DNA from: Albula goreensis
Lineage: Eukaryota; Chordata; Actinopteri; Albuliformes; Albulidae
Length of the DNA: 64,000 bases
Reading direction: 5' to 3'
NCBI GenBank assembly: GCA_022829145.1
Contig: CM040763.1
Span: 5,576,641-5,640,640 of the forward strand
The notes under the pieces were generated by a model that saw only the letters and a program-made list of their open reading frames with translations, did not search any database and was not told the origin of the DNA. The translations under genes were made by a program, and so were the position numbers. Below, in pieces: positions 40,781 to 50,540 of the stretch; the stretch's first letter is position 1, and every line of letters begins with the position of its first letter.

Positions 40781-43007
40781 ATAATAATGTTAACAATAAA
40801 AATAATAATAATAATCATAATGGTACTTGTTGAAGGGAATGATACTGCCCCAACCTGAAGCAGGTTTACATTTCAGACCCCATTTCATTCCCATTCAATT
40901 AAACAAAATAAAACTTTCACTGAAGACCACGCTTGTTAAAATGTATCGCTACTGCTGCATAGCAGATGAGAAACTAGACACCCAATCCTGGCCTTTTCCT
41001 CCACAAGCCACAGCTAAGCTTCTAGAATCATGTTTGCATCACCCAGAGGAGGCAGTGCATTCAGTAACAATTTTGTTTGTCTTTCACTGGCACTTAATCT
41101 AAATTGATTTAATTAATATTGAGCTGCATATCATTATTAAGTTACAGTATATAGAATGTACTCTAAGTCAATTGGACAAGACTAAGCAAAGAAATGATAG
41201 CCCATGCTAGTCACGCTTTATCACAGCACCTGATGTTAAATAAATTTTTGAAGGAAAAAAAAAAATAATGGCTTCACTCCCCCTTTGTAATTAATTTTGC
41301 AATCAGAATGCTGCAAAGCCACTGGCTAAACCGTATCTAATTTCGGTGGGGTTGAAAGGGAAGGTTCATGGGAAGGTAAGTGAAGCATCAAAAGATTCCC
41401 CAGGAGCAAAAAGTTCAAGCTAGTGACATTGTCAATATTGTCAGCACCCCTTACAGGAGTCAGAGCCTCATTAAAACACAAAGACAAATGTAAGCAAGGC
41501 CAAAACAGCCGAGAGGACGACCACACGGCCCGATGGGACAAGCAAACCAGCTTTTTGTAGCATTAACTTCATCTGAACTTCAGGGAGTTCTTCCACAGCC
41601 TTCATTAACGCACATAAAATCAACAACACTGACACTCCCATTGCACTGAGCTTTGTTGAGAGTTTCCATGTCTACAGTGAAATCTTATCGCTCATTAAAT
41701 TAACTTCAGTTTAATTACACCGAATTAAAGTCTTGCTTGCTTGGGGACAATGAAGTAAGGGGGACTACCTTAGTTCCAGTTTCCTCCAAGGATAATGTAG
41801 GTCTGCTTCTGCTCTGCTCTCTATACATCCAACAACATGGCTGACATTATGATATTTCTCCCAGCAAAAAATGCATACTACCATATGGCCTTTGAATATG
41901 AATATGCCCTTACATTTTACATATACAGAGTCTGGTAAACTGCTAAATATCCATTGATATTCAGGCTATAGTAAGGAATATAATCAGAGGTTGTGACATT
42001 CAAAAATTCAAACAAATAGTGAAACTTTGAAAAAGGTCAAACAACTGACAGAAAACGTAAGTTGTAGTAGATTTTTGGGTGAATGGTTACCCATGGAATT
42101 AATGGTTTAAGACCAAAAAAATGTAGTCCATTTTTCCCAAAATCCACTAGAAGCATGTAGGGCAGTAACGAATCATATTAAAACACTGGCAGGTCTGGCA
42201 GGTGTGACATCTTTGGACCCATGCCCACACTCTAAGTGTGGGAGAGATGTGATTGGCTATCTCCTCTCATCACCTGTCATATCGCTGGGTGTCATTGGCA
42301 GTTAGCTGTCACTCAGTGTCACTCTTCAAAAGGAAAGACACACAGGGCTTGTGAAGCCATTTACGCCCAACTGTGTCAGGAGTCTATTTATACTCCCCAG
42401 CTGCGACAGCAGCGCGATGGGAGGAACGGCTCTCCAATTCCATTTTCATTTCACTTCCAAAGCTCGTTAATTCATTTGGCTAAAACTAGCTGACGACGGC
42501 TCCAAAAAAACAAACCCCTGCAGGATCCAGGAAAAACGTGCATGCACACAAACACACATAGTATTACCAGTTATAATAGTGGATTACTGGTATTAGAAAT
42601 CCATAATCTCTCTGCAAATTACCTTATCTAGGCAACATGGTGGATGCATGCAAACCATAGCTATTGAATGCAGAGCAATTAAGCCAGACATCCGAGACTG
42701 CCCTTTCAAAAAGAGCAGTGATGCCATTCTCCAAACATGTCTGCTGGGGGTACTATTGACTTTCTTTTATTACTGAAGTTTACCATCAGGGCTTGGAGAA
42801 TCAAAGAGGTTTGTTGTCCTCATCCTTCCTCGTGTGTAATTATAATCCCACCTGTCATGCTGACCAAACACGCCGCACAAAGGAAATTCATTCGTTCGTA
42901 AGGGAGGAACCACATGGCTGTTGTTCAATGACTGTATTTTGCGTTGTGTGTTACATAACTCAATTATAGTTCCTTGTCTCACTCATGAAACAGAATATTC
43001 TAGCTGC

Positions 43008-43015
43008 TGACGTCA
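43008..43015. promoter_or_regulatory. full palindromic CRE
   Basis: TGACGTCA is the full cAMP response element bound by CREB/ATF dimers. It lies between the two first exons, about 6.7 kb downstream in sense of the MNLEGLEM exon. The function is inferred only. Confidence 0.45.
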
Positions 43016-43831
43016 GGTCTTCGACCCAAGAGCTGTATTCCTCTTCATCCTCCTCCTCTTTCTCAAGCATGGTCATTTCCAGGTATTTATATAAGACATC
43101 CATGACGGAGCATTTTTGGAAGTGTTTTATATGGAAGTGTTCTTAAAACACTTCAATATAAAATTTACAACACACTTGCTCAGAACACAAAAAATCTAGA
43201 TATCTCCTAAGACATTTCAAATCCAGAAATACAAATAATTATATGAATTGAAATGTTTGCATATTGGACTTTTCCTCTCAATGTCAAGTAAATTGAGTCT
43301 TTTCTTATTCAAGGTCACTCAAAAAAAAAATAATTGAATGTTTCCTGGTTAACCCGCTGCACTATTGACCTGGATGCTCCCTCGTCAGTGCTGTGCAGCT
43401 TGATGCTGTACGGCAGGCCAGTTTCTCAGGACTCAGTACAGCTCAGCCTGCCCTCTGTCTGACCGCAGCACAGGGGATTTCAGGAGTGCTCCCCTCTCCC
43501 CACACCCCGGCTACACTCACAGAGTTCACCATGCTAAAAAAGAGACACGCGCAGCTCAAATGCAGGGCGACCAGGAAGTGCAGTAAGTGGTGCTGTGACC
43601 GCAACATTCCCCATGGCAACTGATGACAACACTGTTCGACTCGGTGCAGTCGTCCAATCAAACCAACAGTTTGACCATATGAGAAATTGCTCTTCACCAA
43701 AGTGGAACAAACAATGAAAGGGAAGCAGTCAGACATAATCAAAGACATAAAATTCAGTGTGTGGGAGGGGAATGGTTTAAAGGGGATTAGCAAGTGCAGA
43801 GATGCTCCAGTAAGATCACTGGTGAGCAGCA

Positions 43832-43953
43832 GACATTTGCATTTTTTTGCATTAAGCAGATGCTCTAATGCCAATGAACTTTGAAAAAGACTTTTATTTA
43901 ATGTGCATGCAATCAATTTATACAGCTGGACATTTTATTGAAGCAATTTAGGT
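43832..43953 (-). mobile_element. tRNA-like dispersed fish repeat, partial old copy
   Basis: Carries TTTTTTGCATTAAGCAGATG, then CAATTTATACAGCTGGACAT and TTATTGAAGCAATTTAGGT, matching the head and middle of the same repeat type. The tRNA-like end is missing. Confidence 0.65.
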
Positions 43954-44305
43954 ATCCATGTTGGCTGACCTGACAATCAAATGTAAAGCTAAAAAAACAT
44001 CATAGTTACAAACCCATTTCTATAATTATTGTACCACTATACAACAACAGACACTGTGGGAATACACTGGAGTAATGCAGTACTGTTGAAATATCAACAG
44101 CAACAGATATTAATGCAAACCATCAGAGCATGGAGACGATTAGTTTTGCATTGTATTCATGGCCTAATTTGTACTACAACAGTGCATTATAGTATTTGTT
44201 TGTTTTGAAAATGAGAGGAAACTAGTTGCAATTGCCTATCACAATTCCTAATACCAAACCAAAGCCGATTCCTGCAGTAAAGTAGATTCTGAATGGAAAG
44301 AAAGA

Positions 44306-44346
44306 GTTGAATCACTGATCAGAGAACAGTTGATCAGGGATTCAAC
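44306..44346. repeat. imperfect inverted repeat with clustered TGATCA
   Basis: Arms of 15 bases (44306-44320 and 44332-44346) match at 14 positions around an 11-base loop; they start GTTGAATC and end GATTCAAC. The surrounding 60 bases hold three TGATCA palindromes. Confidence 0.7.
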
Positions 44347-45962
44347 AGCTGATCAATGATTCAATCAGAGATTTGTAGAGTTGTCATGTGTATCCCTGCT
44401 TGAAATGAATCTCACATCTATTTTGTTAGGATGATATGTGACATTACTCAGTGGCAATAAAATAAATAAATAGACAAAAAATAGACACACATCTTAATTT
44501 TCTGATCTATGATTAATATTTAAAATTGAATCAACTGAGGTTTGTTCATCGGCATGAGAGAGTAAGTGTGAACACAATCTATTCACATATCTTTTTGGAC
44601 CATATGTCCATAAAACGTTGGATTGGAAAAGCTTGGATTGGAAGTTGGAAGTGTTTGGAAACAAACAATAAAAATACACAGAAAATGTTTTCAGATTTTC
44701 AGAAAAAAGAATATCAATTTGCAAGAATCACAAACTCTGGCAAATGAAAGATATCTCAGGGCTTCTGTTATTTTAGTGCAACTGCTTTAAAGAAATTATT
44801 TGGGGCAAATAAGGTTCCTCCACATGAGGGCTACCAGCCTTTCCTGTACATCACCTTTGATACAATCTCTCCATCATCACTCAATTAGCCCTCATCAAGC
44901 CTATATAAACACCAGGCAATTAACATATTCCAAACAAGGCACCGCCTTAAACGCACTTAAAGGCAAATCAGTGATCCTCAGACAGGGCACTCATGAATAC
45001 TAATTATTCCCGGCGTTTAATTGCTCAGAAAAAATCATTCCTTGGCGGCAGGAGGATGAGAAGTGTGTTCAAAGCTTGACGTGATATCTTCACTGCTGAA
45101 ATCGCTAAATGGCGTAGCCTCCCGACAAAGCTAATGGTTTTGGGGCAATCTGATAATCAGCGTCTGGTTTTCAGGCACACATTCTAATCAGAACACTTCT
45201 CCTGCCCACCCTGGGTTCAGACCAGCACAATGGCAAGCTCAAAAAATTACATTGTCTTTTAATTCACCAAGCAAAGGACTTTGCCCTCATGTTTTAATGG
45301 CATTGCCTTTACAATCTCATTATATGGGGTGTGGGGTCCCCAGGACCCCAAACAGAGTATGCAGGTTAATCCGAAATGAATAATTTTACATCTCATTATA
45401 AAGTGGTGAAAACCAGACTGCTAAGTACATCGCAAAAATGGGAAATTACAGAAAATTTGCAATATGCCACGCAACTGTACATTGAATAGCTGAAATGATG
45501 ACCTGGAGTTTAAAGTATGACACTTATGGCTAATCTCAGATAGTAAAGCTTGTAAAAAGGAAGCAATGCTAACCTGACAAAAGGTCTTTCATTTCCTAAA
45601 TAATGTTTAAATCTAAATAAAATACAAGCTTTCATTTATTCAACTCTATGTACAGAAAAAAAAACATTGAATGATGAACTACATAAAAATATCAAATTAC
45701 ATACTGGCAAATTTAGTCTTTGCCATAACTCAGGACTGTCATAAACATAGGATATAAGATACTCTCCCTAAAACAAGAAAACGAGATCAGCGGTTCATGC
45801 AAAGGGCTGCAGGGGGCATTTGGGATCAAGGTAAATAATCACAGGGGATATTAAAACCGAAGGGGCATCACAGCAGGGTGCATGCTCAACAGCCTTGGGC
45901 ACTTAAAGGAGCAGCTCCAGAATCAGGCAGGGCACTGTGACTGACTGGCTGTGCTTTCTGGC

Positions 45963-46054
45963 CCACCTTTAAACAAAACACCATCTAATTGGCTGATTAC
46001 CAAAAGGACCACCTTTAAACAAAACTCCATCTAATTGGCTATTAACCGAAGTGC
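45963..46054 (+). repeat. 46-bp tandem duplication with inverted CCAAT words
   Basis: Two adjacent copies start at 45963 and 46009 with CCACCTTTAAACAAAAC, then CCATCTAATTGGCT. Each carries ATTGG, the reverse of a CCAAT box. The copies differ at a few bases only, so the duplication looks fairly recent. Confidence 0.8.
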
Positions 46055-46354
46055 AATGAGACAGTCCCATTCAAAGGGACACTCTGGTATTTACCAAGAT
46101 CTTAAGAAGATGTCAATGGATCCAAAGCATTGGATAACACTTAACATGAGCACAATGAGTGGACATCTGTGGGAAGTTCAAGGAACCCAAATACTGTATA
46201 GCTATGCTCAAAAGAAAGGAAAAGCATGATGTACCGATTCCAAACCCAAAAGGTACGAGCGTATTGCACTAACCAGAGCATCAAGATACTCTGGTCTAAA
46301 GCACAGAAATGTCAGGGTATCCCTTTAAAAGTGCATGTATGAAAACAGAGCTCA

Positions 46355-46357
<3 letters not shown>

Positions 46358-46393
<36 letters not shown>
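46358..46393 (+). repeat. 36-base poly-A run
   Basis: The longest homopolymer in the window. No retroposed body was recognised on its 5' side and no target-site duplication was evident, so its origin is open. Confidence 0.9.
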
Positions 46394-46394
<1 letters not shown>

Positions 46395-47543
46395 ACTGCT
46401 CACGTCATCTGTTTGCGTTCCACCCTGAGGAAAGCAATCAGCTGAAGAAGAGCCTTATCCTAAGCCAGAGAGGGCTGGTGAGAGACAGTGCACTCAGACG
46501 CACAAAGTCAGCATTGCGCCACTCTTCACATTGCAACAAAGCCTTTGTTTGCTGGCAGATAATAGCCCCCAACACGCCTTCGGTCTGACCTGAGGATAGA
46601 GGCAGCCACTCCAGGCCGCTCTGAGCTGCTCCATTGTTTGAACAGCTTGTCAGAGCATGCATACAACAGGTGGCTCTGGGCGCTGACTGGCGCCCGTCGC
46701 CGAATGTAAGATTCACACTTTAAAAATACGCGAATCGTGGAACAAATAAACACTTCTCTCGCACAGGGAGGCTCCCGTCCACCCTTCGGGAGCTCAGTTT
46801 GTTTTATTTGGTAAAAAGCACCCAAAAGCCACAAAAACATAAGAAAACATCATCACTTTTACCTTTGAAGATAGTTATAGGACATACATGTTTTTGTCTC
46901 ATTTCAAGGTTTAAGATACATAAAAATAACATAAAAATAGCTCTTCACTGCCATATAAATGTATCAATCCTGGCAACCTTCTTTCACATATTATTTCTCA
47001 TAGGAAATTGTAGGAAAAGAAGACACAGGTCTGTTGTGGATAAGCTGGTATCATGTTGGCAGTTTCAGATAAAATTAAGCATGCTCTCACAGTCAACATT
47101 TGTGTTCCAAACACTTTTTTGGGACATATCACACACAAAAATTCACAAACAACATGGGGATATTTTGACCACTAAAATAATTGACAATGACATGGGACAG
47201 GTTATTTATTCCAGTCGGTGGTCTCTGTACATCCCAAACCCTCACAGCAAATAGCCCCGAGTGTAGTCCCTGGTGTCTGAAATAGCTAAAGCTTTCTCAC
47301 ACCTCTGAGAGTATAACTACTCAGACTGTCATAGATTTAAAAGTGAACATTGTCGGTTTTTATAGAGCAGAGCAAACAATCTATTCAGTGAGACTGCAGA
47401 ATGAGGGCAGGGAGGCCCAATCAGGGAGAATAAGTCTAATATCGGAATTTGAAACTTATTAATTTAAAATCGGGCTGTTTCACTTCTTGCCCTCTGATAC
47501 TCAGAGTCGCATGTCCAATTAAGGATCGCATTGTTCGGAGACC

Positions 47544-47559
47544 TTCCAGAATTCTGGAA
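47544..47559. promoter_or_regulatory. perfect 16-bp palindrome of paired TTCnnGAA units
   Basis: TTCCAGAATTCTGGAA is a perfect palindrome made of two abutting TTCnnGAA units. Each unit resembles a heat-shock-factor half-dimer site, though the join lacks the usual two-base spacing. It sits in a moderately GC-rich block at about 47510-47770. Confidence 0.4.
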
Positions 47560-49702
47560 CAATTCCCCAACGTCTCTCTATGGAATACTCCTCCGGCAGC
47601 CTTTAATGGCCACGTTTCCTGAATCAATTGAAACACGGATAAGCCTTAATTGTCTGCTGCAGCAAGATATCGGTAGAGCTGTTTTCCCCGGACCAGATCC
47701 ACCCCTGGCGTTCACATTTCAGCGTTTGTCCTCCTGGCCCCCGTCCCCCCTGTCTGTTGACCTGCCATTGGTGTGATATTAACACGCTGCATTTAGTGTA
47801 GTGTATCTTTTACATTGCATTTCCCCCGCCCCTTTGCTGTGACTAGTAATCCTCCTAGGTTTATGGTCCTTAAAAGATCATGGTGCCCACTGAACTATGT
47901 GGATGTGCTGTGCGTGAATGACATTTTAAAAACTACTGAGAAATTTAACTCAGAAAGTCACTCAAGTAATGCTAGCGCCTGGGCTACGACCACTGGAATG
48001 GAAACACACGATACCTTTGTGCATCCTGTGCATCCATCACCAGGTTTAGTATGAAAAGTTTATCTTCCTCATCCAATTGCGTTATTGTATCTAGCCCATC
48101 CAGTCAGTGCTTTGTTTAGGTAATCAGGTTACTAAGCTCGCAGAGAGATGACACTTTTCACATTCAATGAGATTCAATTCAAACTCAATCAGTCACATAA
48201 GTAGGCCTTCCAGCAACTGAAATAGCACCACTTTAGTCCACTGTCTTTCTCCCGCAATGGTGTCCCGGACCATCAAGGTCTATTACTCTGTCTGAAGAAC
48301 AACCCATGATGACGAAATCAATCAAAGTTTTTTTTTGATCAAAAAACTGTTTTGGGCCACTGTGATATATTGCTAAGGCAAAGCTGAAGAAAATAAAACA
48401 ATCATTTAAAAGCCATAAAGATTGCAAGAGTTTTCACACCTGCACAAAGTAGGTTTAGACACTTTCACCATTACAAAATTCACATTAAGTGTAGTTAAAG
48501 AGTCTTACAATGATTATGTGCAGACAATTATTTCCAAGACGATTAAGACTTTTTGGTGCAGAGTTCATAGCTAACATTAACCCCTAACACTAATACTGCG
48601 CCTATAGACAGCAGAAGAATCGTATTAATCATTTCAGAGAAGTTAAGCAGAGTGAAAATAAAAGTGTTGGCAAGAACATTCCCCATCCAATTAATGGGCT
48701 GTAGGATTTCTAATGATCGGATTAACCATTTAACCGCTGCCTGTTCCCATTTATAAGACAAAGACTTTAGCGGAAATGAACATAACAGTGGACAGTCAGG
48801 TACAGGACTCTTCAAATTCTCTGATTCCAATCATATGATCACTTTGCCATTGTGCACCCCCCCCCCACCCCATTTAAACAAAAGCATGGGGCTACAGTGC
48901 CTCTCATCAAGATAAGCACTAGAGGTCATGAGTAAACAGGCAATGTCGAATCACTGCTCTCCATTACAGCAGCAGGTAGACCATATCTGATCATGATCCT
49001 CCCTTTTCCTCCCAAGACAGATAAATGTATGAGAATCAAAACACAATAAAAACACACGCACGCGCGCGAACACACACACACAAACACAAAACATACAGTG
49101 CCGATACAGTGCTTCATTACAAAATAGAGGAGAATAACTAATGTTTGCAGGCTCTGTCAGCACATACTCTTGTTTTAATACTGTGCTTTAAAAGGCTAAC
49201 CTGTTGATTCAATATGTCTGGAGTTTTAAATGTAACAATAATGCCATCTTTCTATGCTTTTGCAGGAAAACACTTCAGCCCTCACAGTTTTGGGAAAAAA
49301 ACCCTGTGAGATATGTCACTGTGAATTTGCAAGACATTTTAATGTGCAAAACTCTAGTTTAGAAGAACAATGGCAAAACTATTATTTAGGTAAAACCAGT
49401 CATTTTCTGTCTCTACACCCAAAATAAATATAATCAATACAAATGCAATTTCTTTCTGCAGATGAGTATGTTCACACAAAAAAGCAAAAACCAAATTATA
49501 CAGTAATCACTCATATTTAACTCACAGTGGAGTTTCACAGGTGTGAACGTCATCAAGTAATACTTTGTATGAAAATTATCCTAAGAAGAGTAAAATCATC
49601 TATTTACAATTGTATGTAAATGTCAGAAAACTAAACTGAGCAAAACACTTCTCTAAGCTCCAAAACATTAAGTCATGTTAAAGATTATTTTTTTGTGCTT
49701 AC

Positions 49703-49802
49703 CGTCGTAGCTTGCCTCCAGCAGTCCAAACTGTTCCAAAACCTTGACGAAAAGTACAACCACGACCAGCACTGCGATCATCTCAAGCCCTTCTAAGTTC
49801 AT
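49703..49802 (-). CDS. kcnip4: KCNIP4 alternative first coding exon (MNLEGLEMIAVL form)
   Basis: The exon encodes 33 codons plus one base. It starts MNLEGLEMIAVLVVVVLFVK, continues VLEQFGLLEASYD, and stops at a donor reading G|GTAAGC. Length and splice phase match my memory of the human KCNIP4 isoform that starts MNLEGLEMIAVL (sometimes called KChIP4e; I am unsure of the letter), with about 26 of 33 residues identical and the differences mostly I/V/L swaps. The start context ACCATGA is strong. Residues 8-22 are a hydrophobic stretch, so this is another membrane-associated KChIP N-terminus, with acidic residues E4 and E7 before it and K20, E23 near its end. It lies 29 kb upstream of the KChIP4a exon on the same strand, and both end in phase 1, so either can join the same downstream exon. 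The last three residues (SYD) differ most from the human form. KChIPs bind the Kv4 N-terminus and control trafficking and gating. Confidence 0.92.
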
Positions 49803-49808
49803 GGTGAG

Positions 49809-49817
49809 TCAGGTCAT
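49809..49817 (-). promoter_or_regulatory. minimal upstream ORF before the MNLEGLEM start
   Basis: ATG ACC TGA lies 15 bases upstream of, and in frame with, the main ATG; six bases separate its stop from that ATG. Its -3 base is A. It encodes only Met-Thr. Such minimal ORFs can stall or divert initiating ribosomes. Presence in the mature leader is assumed from closeness to the start codon. Confidence 0.55.
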
Positions 49818-49934
49818 GATCTCACCGCAGCTATATGGACTCAGGTCTGGAGGAGACACAGGCTGCAAGGACTCCACAGCCCCTCAGAACCCATTTAACT
49901 ACATTAAGAGTGGCAACATCTCTGAGCACTGAGA

Positions 49935-50092
49935 CACAGAGAGAGAGAGAGAGGGAGGGGGGAGAGAGGGAGGGAGAGGGAGTAAGAGAGAGGGAGGGAG
50001 CAAGGGAGGGACAGTGAGAAGGAGAGAGAGAGTGAGGGAGTGACAATGAGAAGTGGAGAGAGAGAGAGAGGGAGAGAGACAGAGCCTGTCTT
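49935..50092 (+). repeat. GA-rich low-complexity tract
   Basis: About 160 bases almost entirely of G and A on the plus strand, mixing (GA)n, GGGA and GAGG units with a few interruptions. In the sense of the KCNIP4 transcript it is a polypyrimidine tract lying about 135-290 bases upstream of the ATG. Such tracts occur in TATA-less promoters and can form triplex or GAGA-like elements. Confidence 0.85.
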
Positions 50093-50399
50093 TACCAGGG
50101 TAGGCCAGAGGTGGCAGGGCAGACAGATGAACTTGGGGCTGGCGGTGTAATCCAGCGGCTCGTTATCTCTCCCCTACAGAGAGACCCGCGCGCATTAAAG
50201 AGGACACGATTCACTTCGGGCCGCAGAAAGGTGACCCCCACATGCCTGTTTCCCATGGTGAACAGCAGAACGTTCGGGGAGGGCGGGGCAGGGACCAGGG
50301 ATGGTCTGCGGGGGAAACGGCCAGACACCTGAGAACAGACGACCCCCCCCTCCAAACCTGGACCCATGCCGCTCCAGGCAGCCATGTCATGGATAATCT

Positions 50400-50413
50400 G
50401 TTGCCCGGGCAAC
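50400..50413. promoter_or_regulatory. perfect palindromic X-box (RFX-type site)
   Basis: GTTGCCCGGGCAAC is a perfect 14-bp palindrome fitting the RFX consensus GTTNCC-(0-3)-GGNAAC with a two-base spacer. It lies about 600 bp upstream of the MNLEGLEM start codon. RFX factors bind such full sites in ciliary and neuronal genes. Binding here is inferred from the motif alone. Confidence 0.6.
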
Positions 50414-50540
50414 CGGTCCTTAAACAAATGCATGAATCCCACAGCAGATGCGAGCATGGCACAGAGATGGGGAACAAGGGAGAGAGAGAGAGACGGAGAA
50501 ACCGTGAGGGACGCGCATCTTCCTCCCAAATCCACTCAAA

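Larger units (their letters stand above)
40781..49694 (-). other. kcnip4: intron just downstream of the MNLEGLEM exon
   Basis: No other coding exon was recognised. Contents: the CRE, an imperfect hairpin at 44306-44346, a 46-bp tandem duplication at 45963-46054, a 36-A run at 46358-46393, a 16-bp palindrome at 47544-47559 and a CA/CG microsatellite at 49050-49088. A 151-codon plus ORF at 46799-47254 and a 157-codon minus ORF at 43443-43916 have no recognisable domain and are not called. Confidence 0.6.
49803..50540 (-). promoter_or_regulatory. kcnip4: candidate promoter and 5' leader of the MNLEGLEM exon
   Basis: Directly upstream of the ATG is a leader of about 130 bases, then a tract that is GA-rich on the plus strand (CT-rich in sense), then a GC- and CpG-richer block at about 50100-50540 with a perfect RFX-type X-box at 50400-50413. 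No TATA box at a useful distance was seen. Long ORFs here on both strands resemble nothing I recognise and look incidental. Confidence 0.5.

Noticed and set aside
46799-47254. 151-codon plus-strand ORF
   Set aside because: No domain or family resemblance, and no neighbouring exon or promoter supports it.
49822-49840. TATA-like word (CATATAG) near the MNLEGLEM start
   Set aside because: It lies only about 25-30 bases before the ATG, too close to allow a leader containing the start context.
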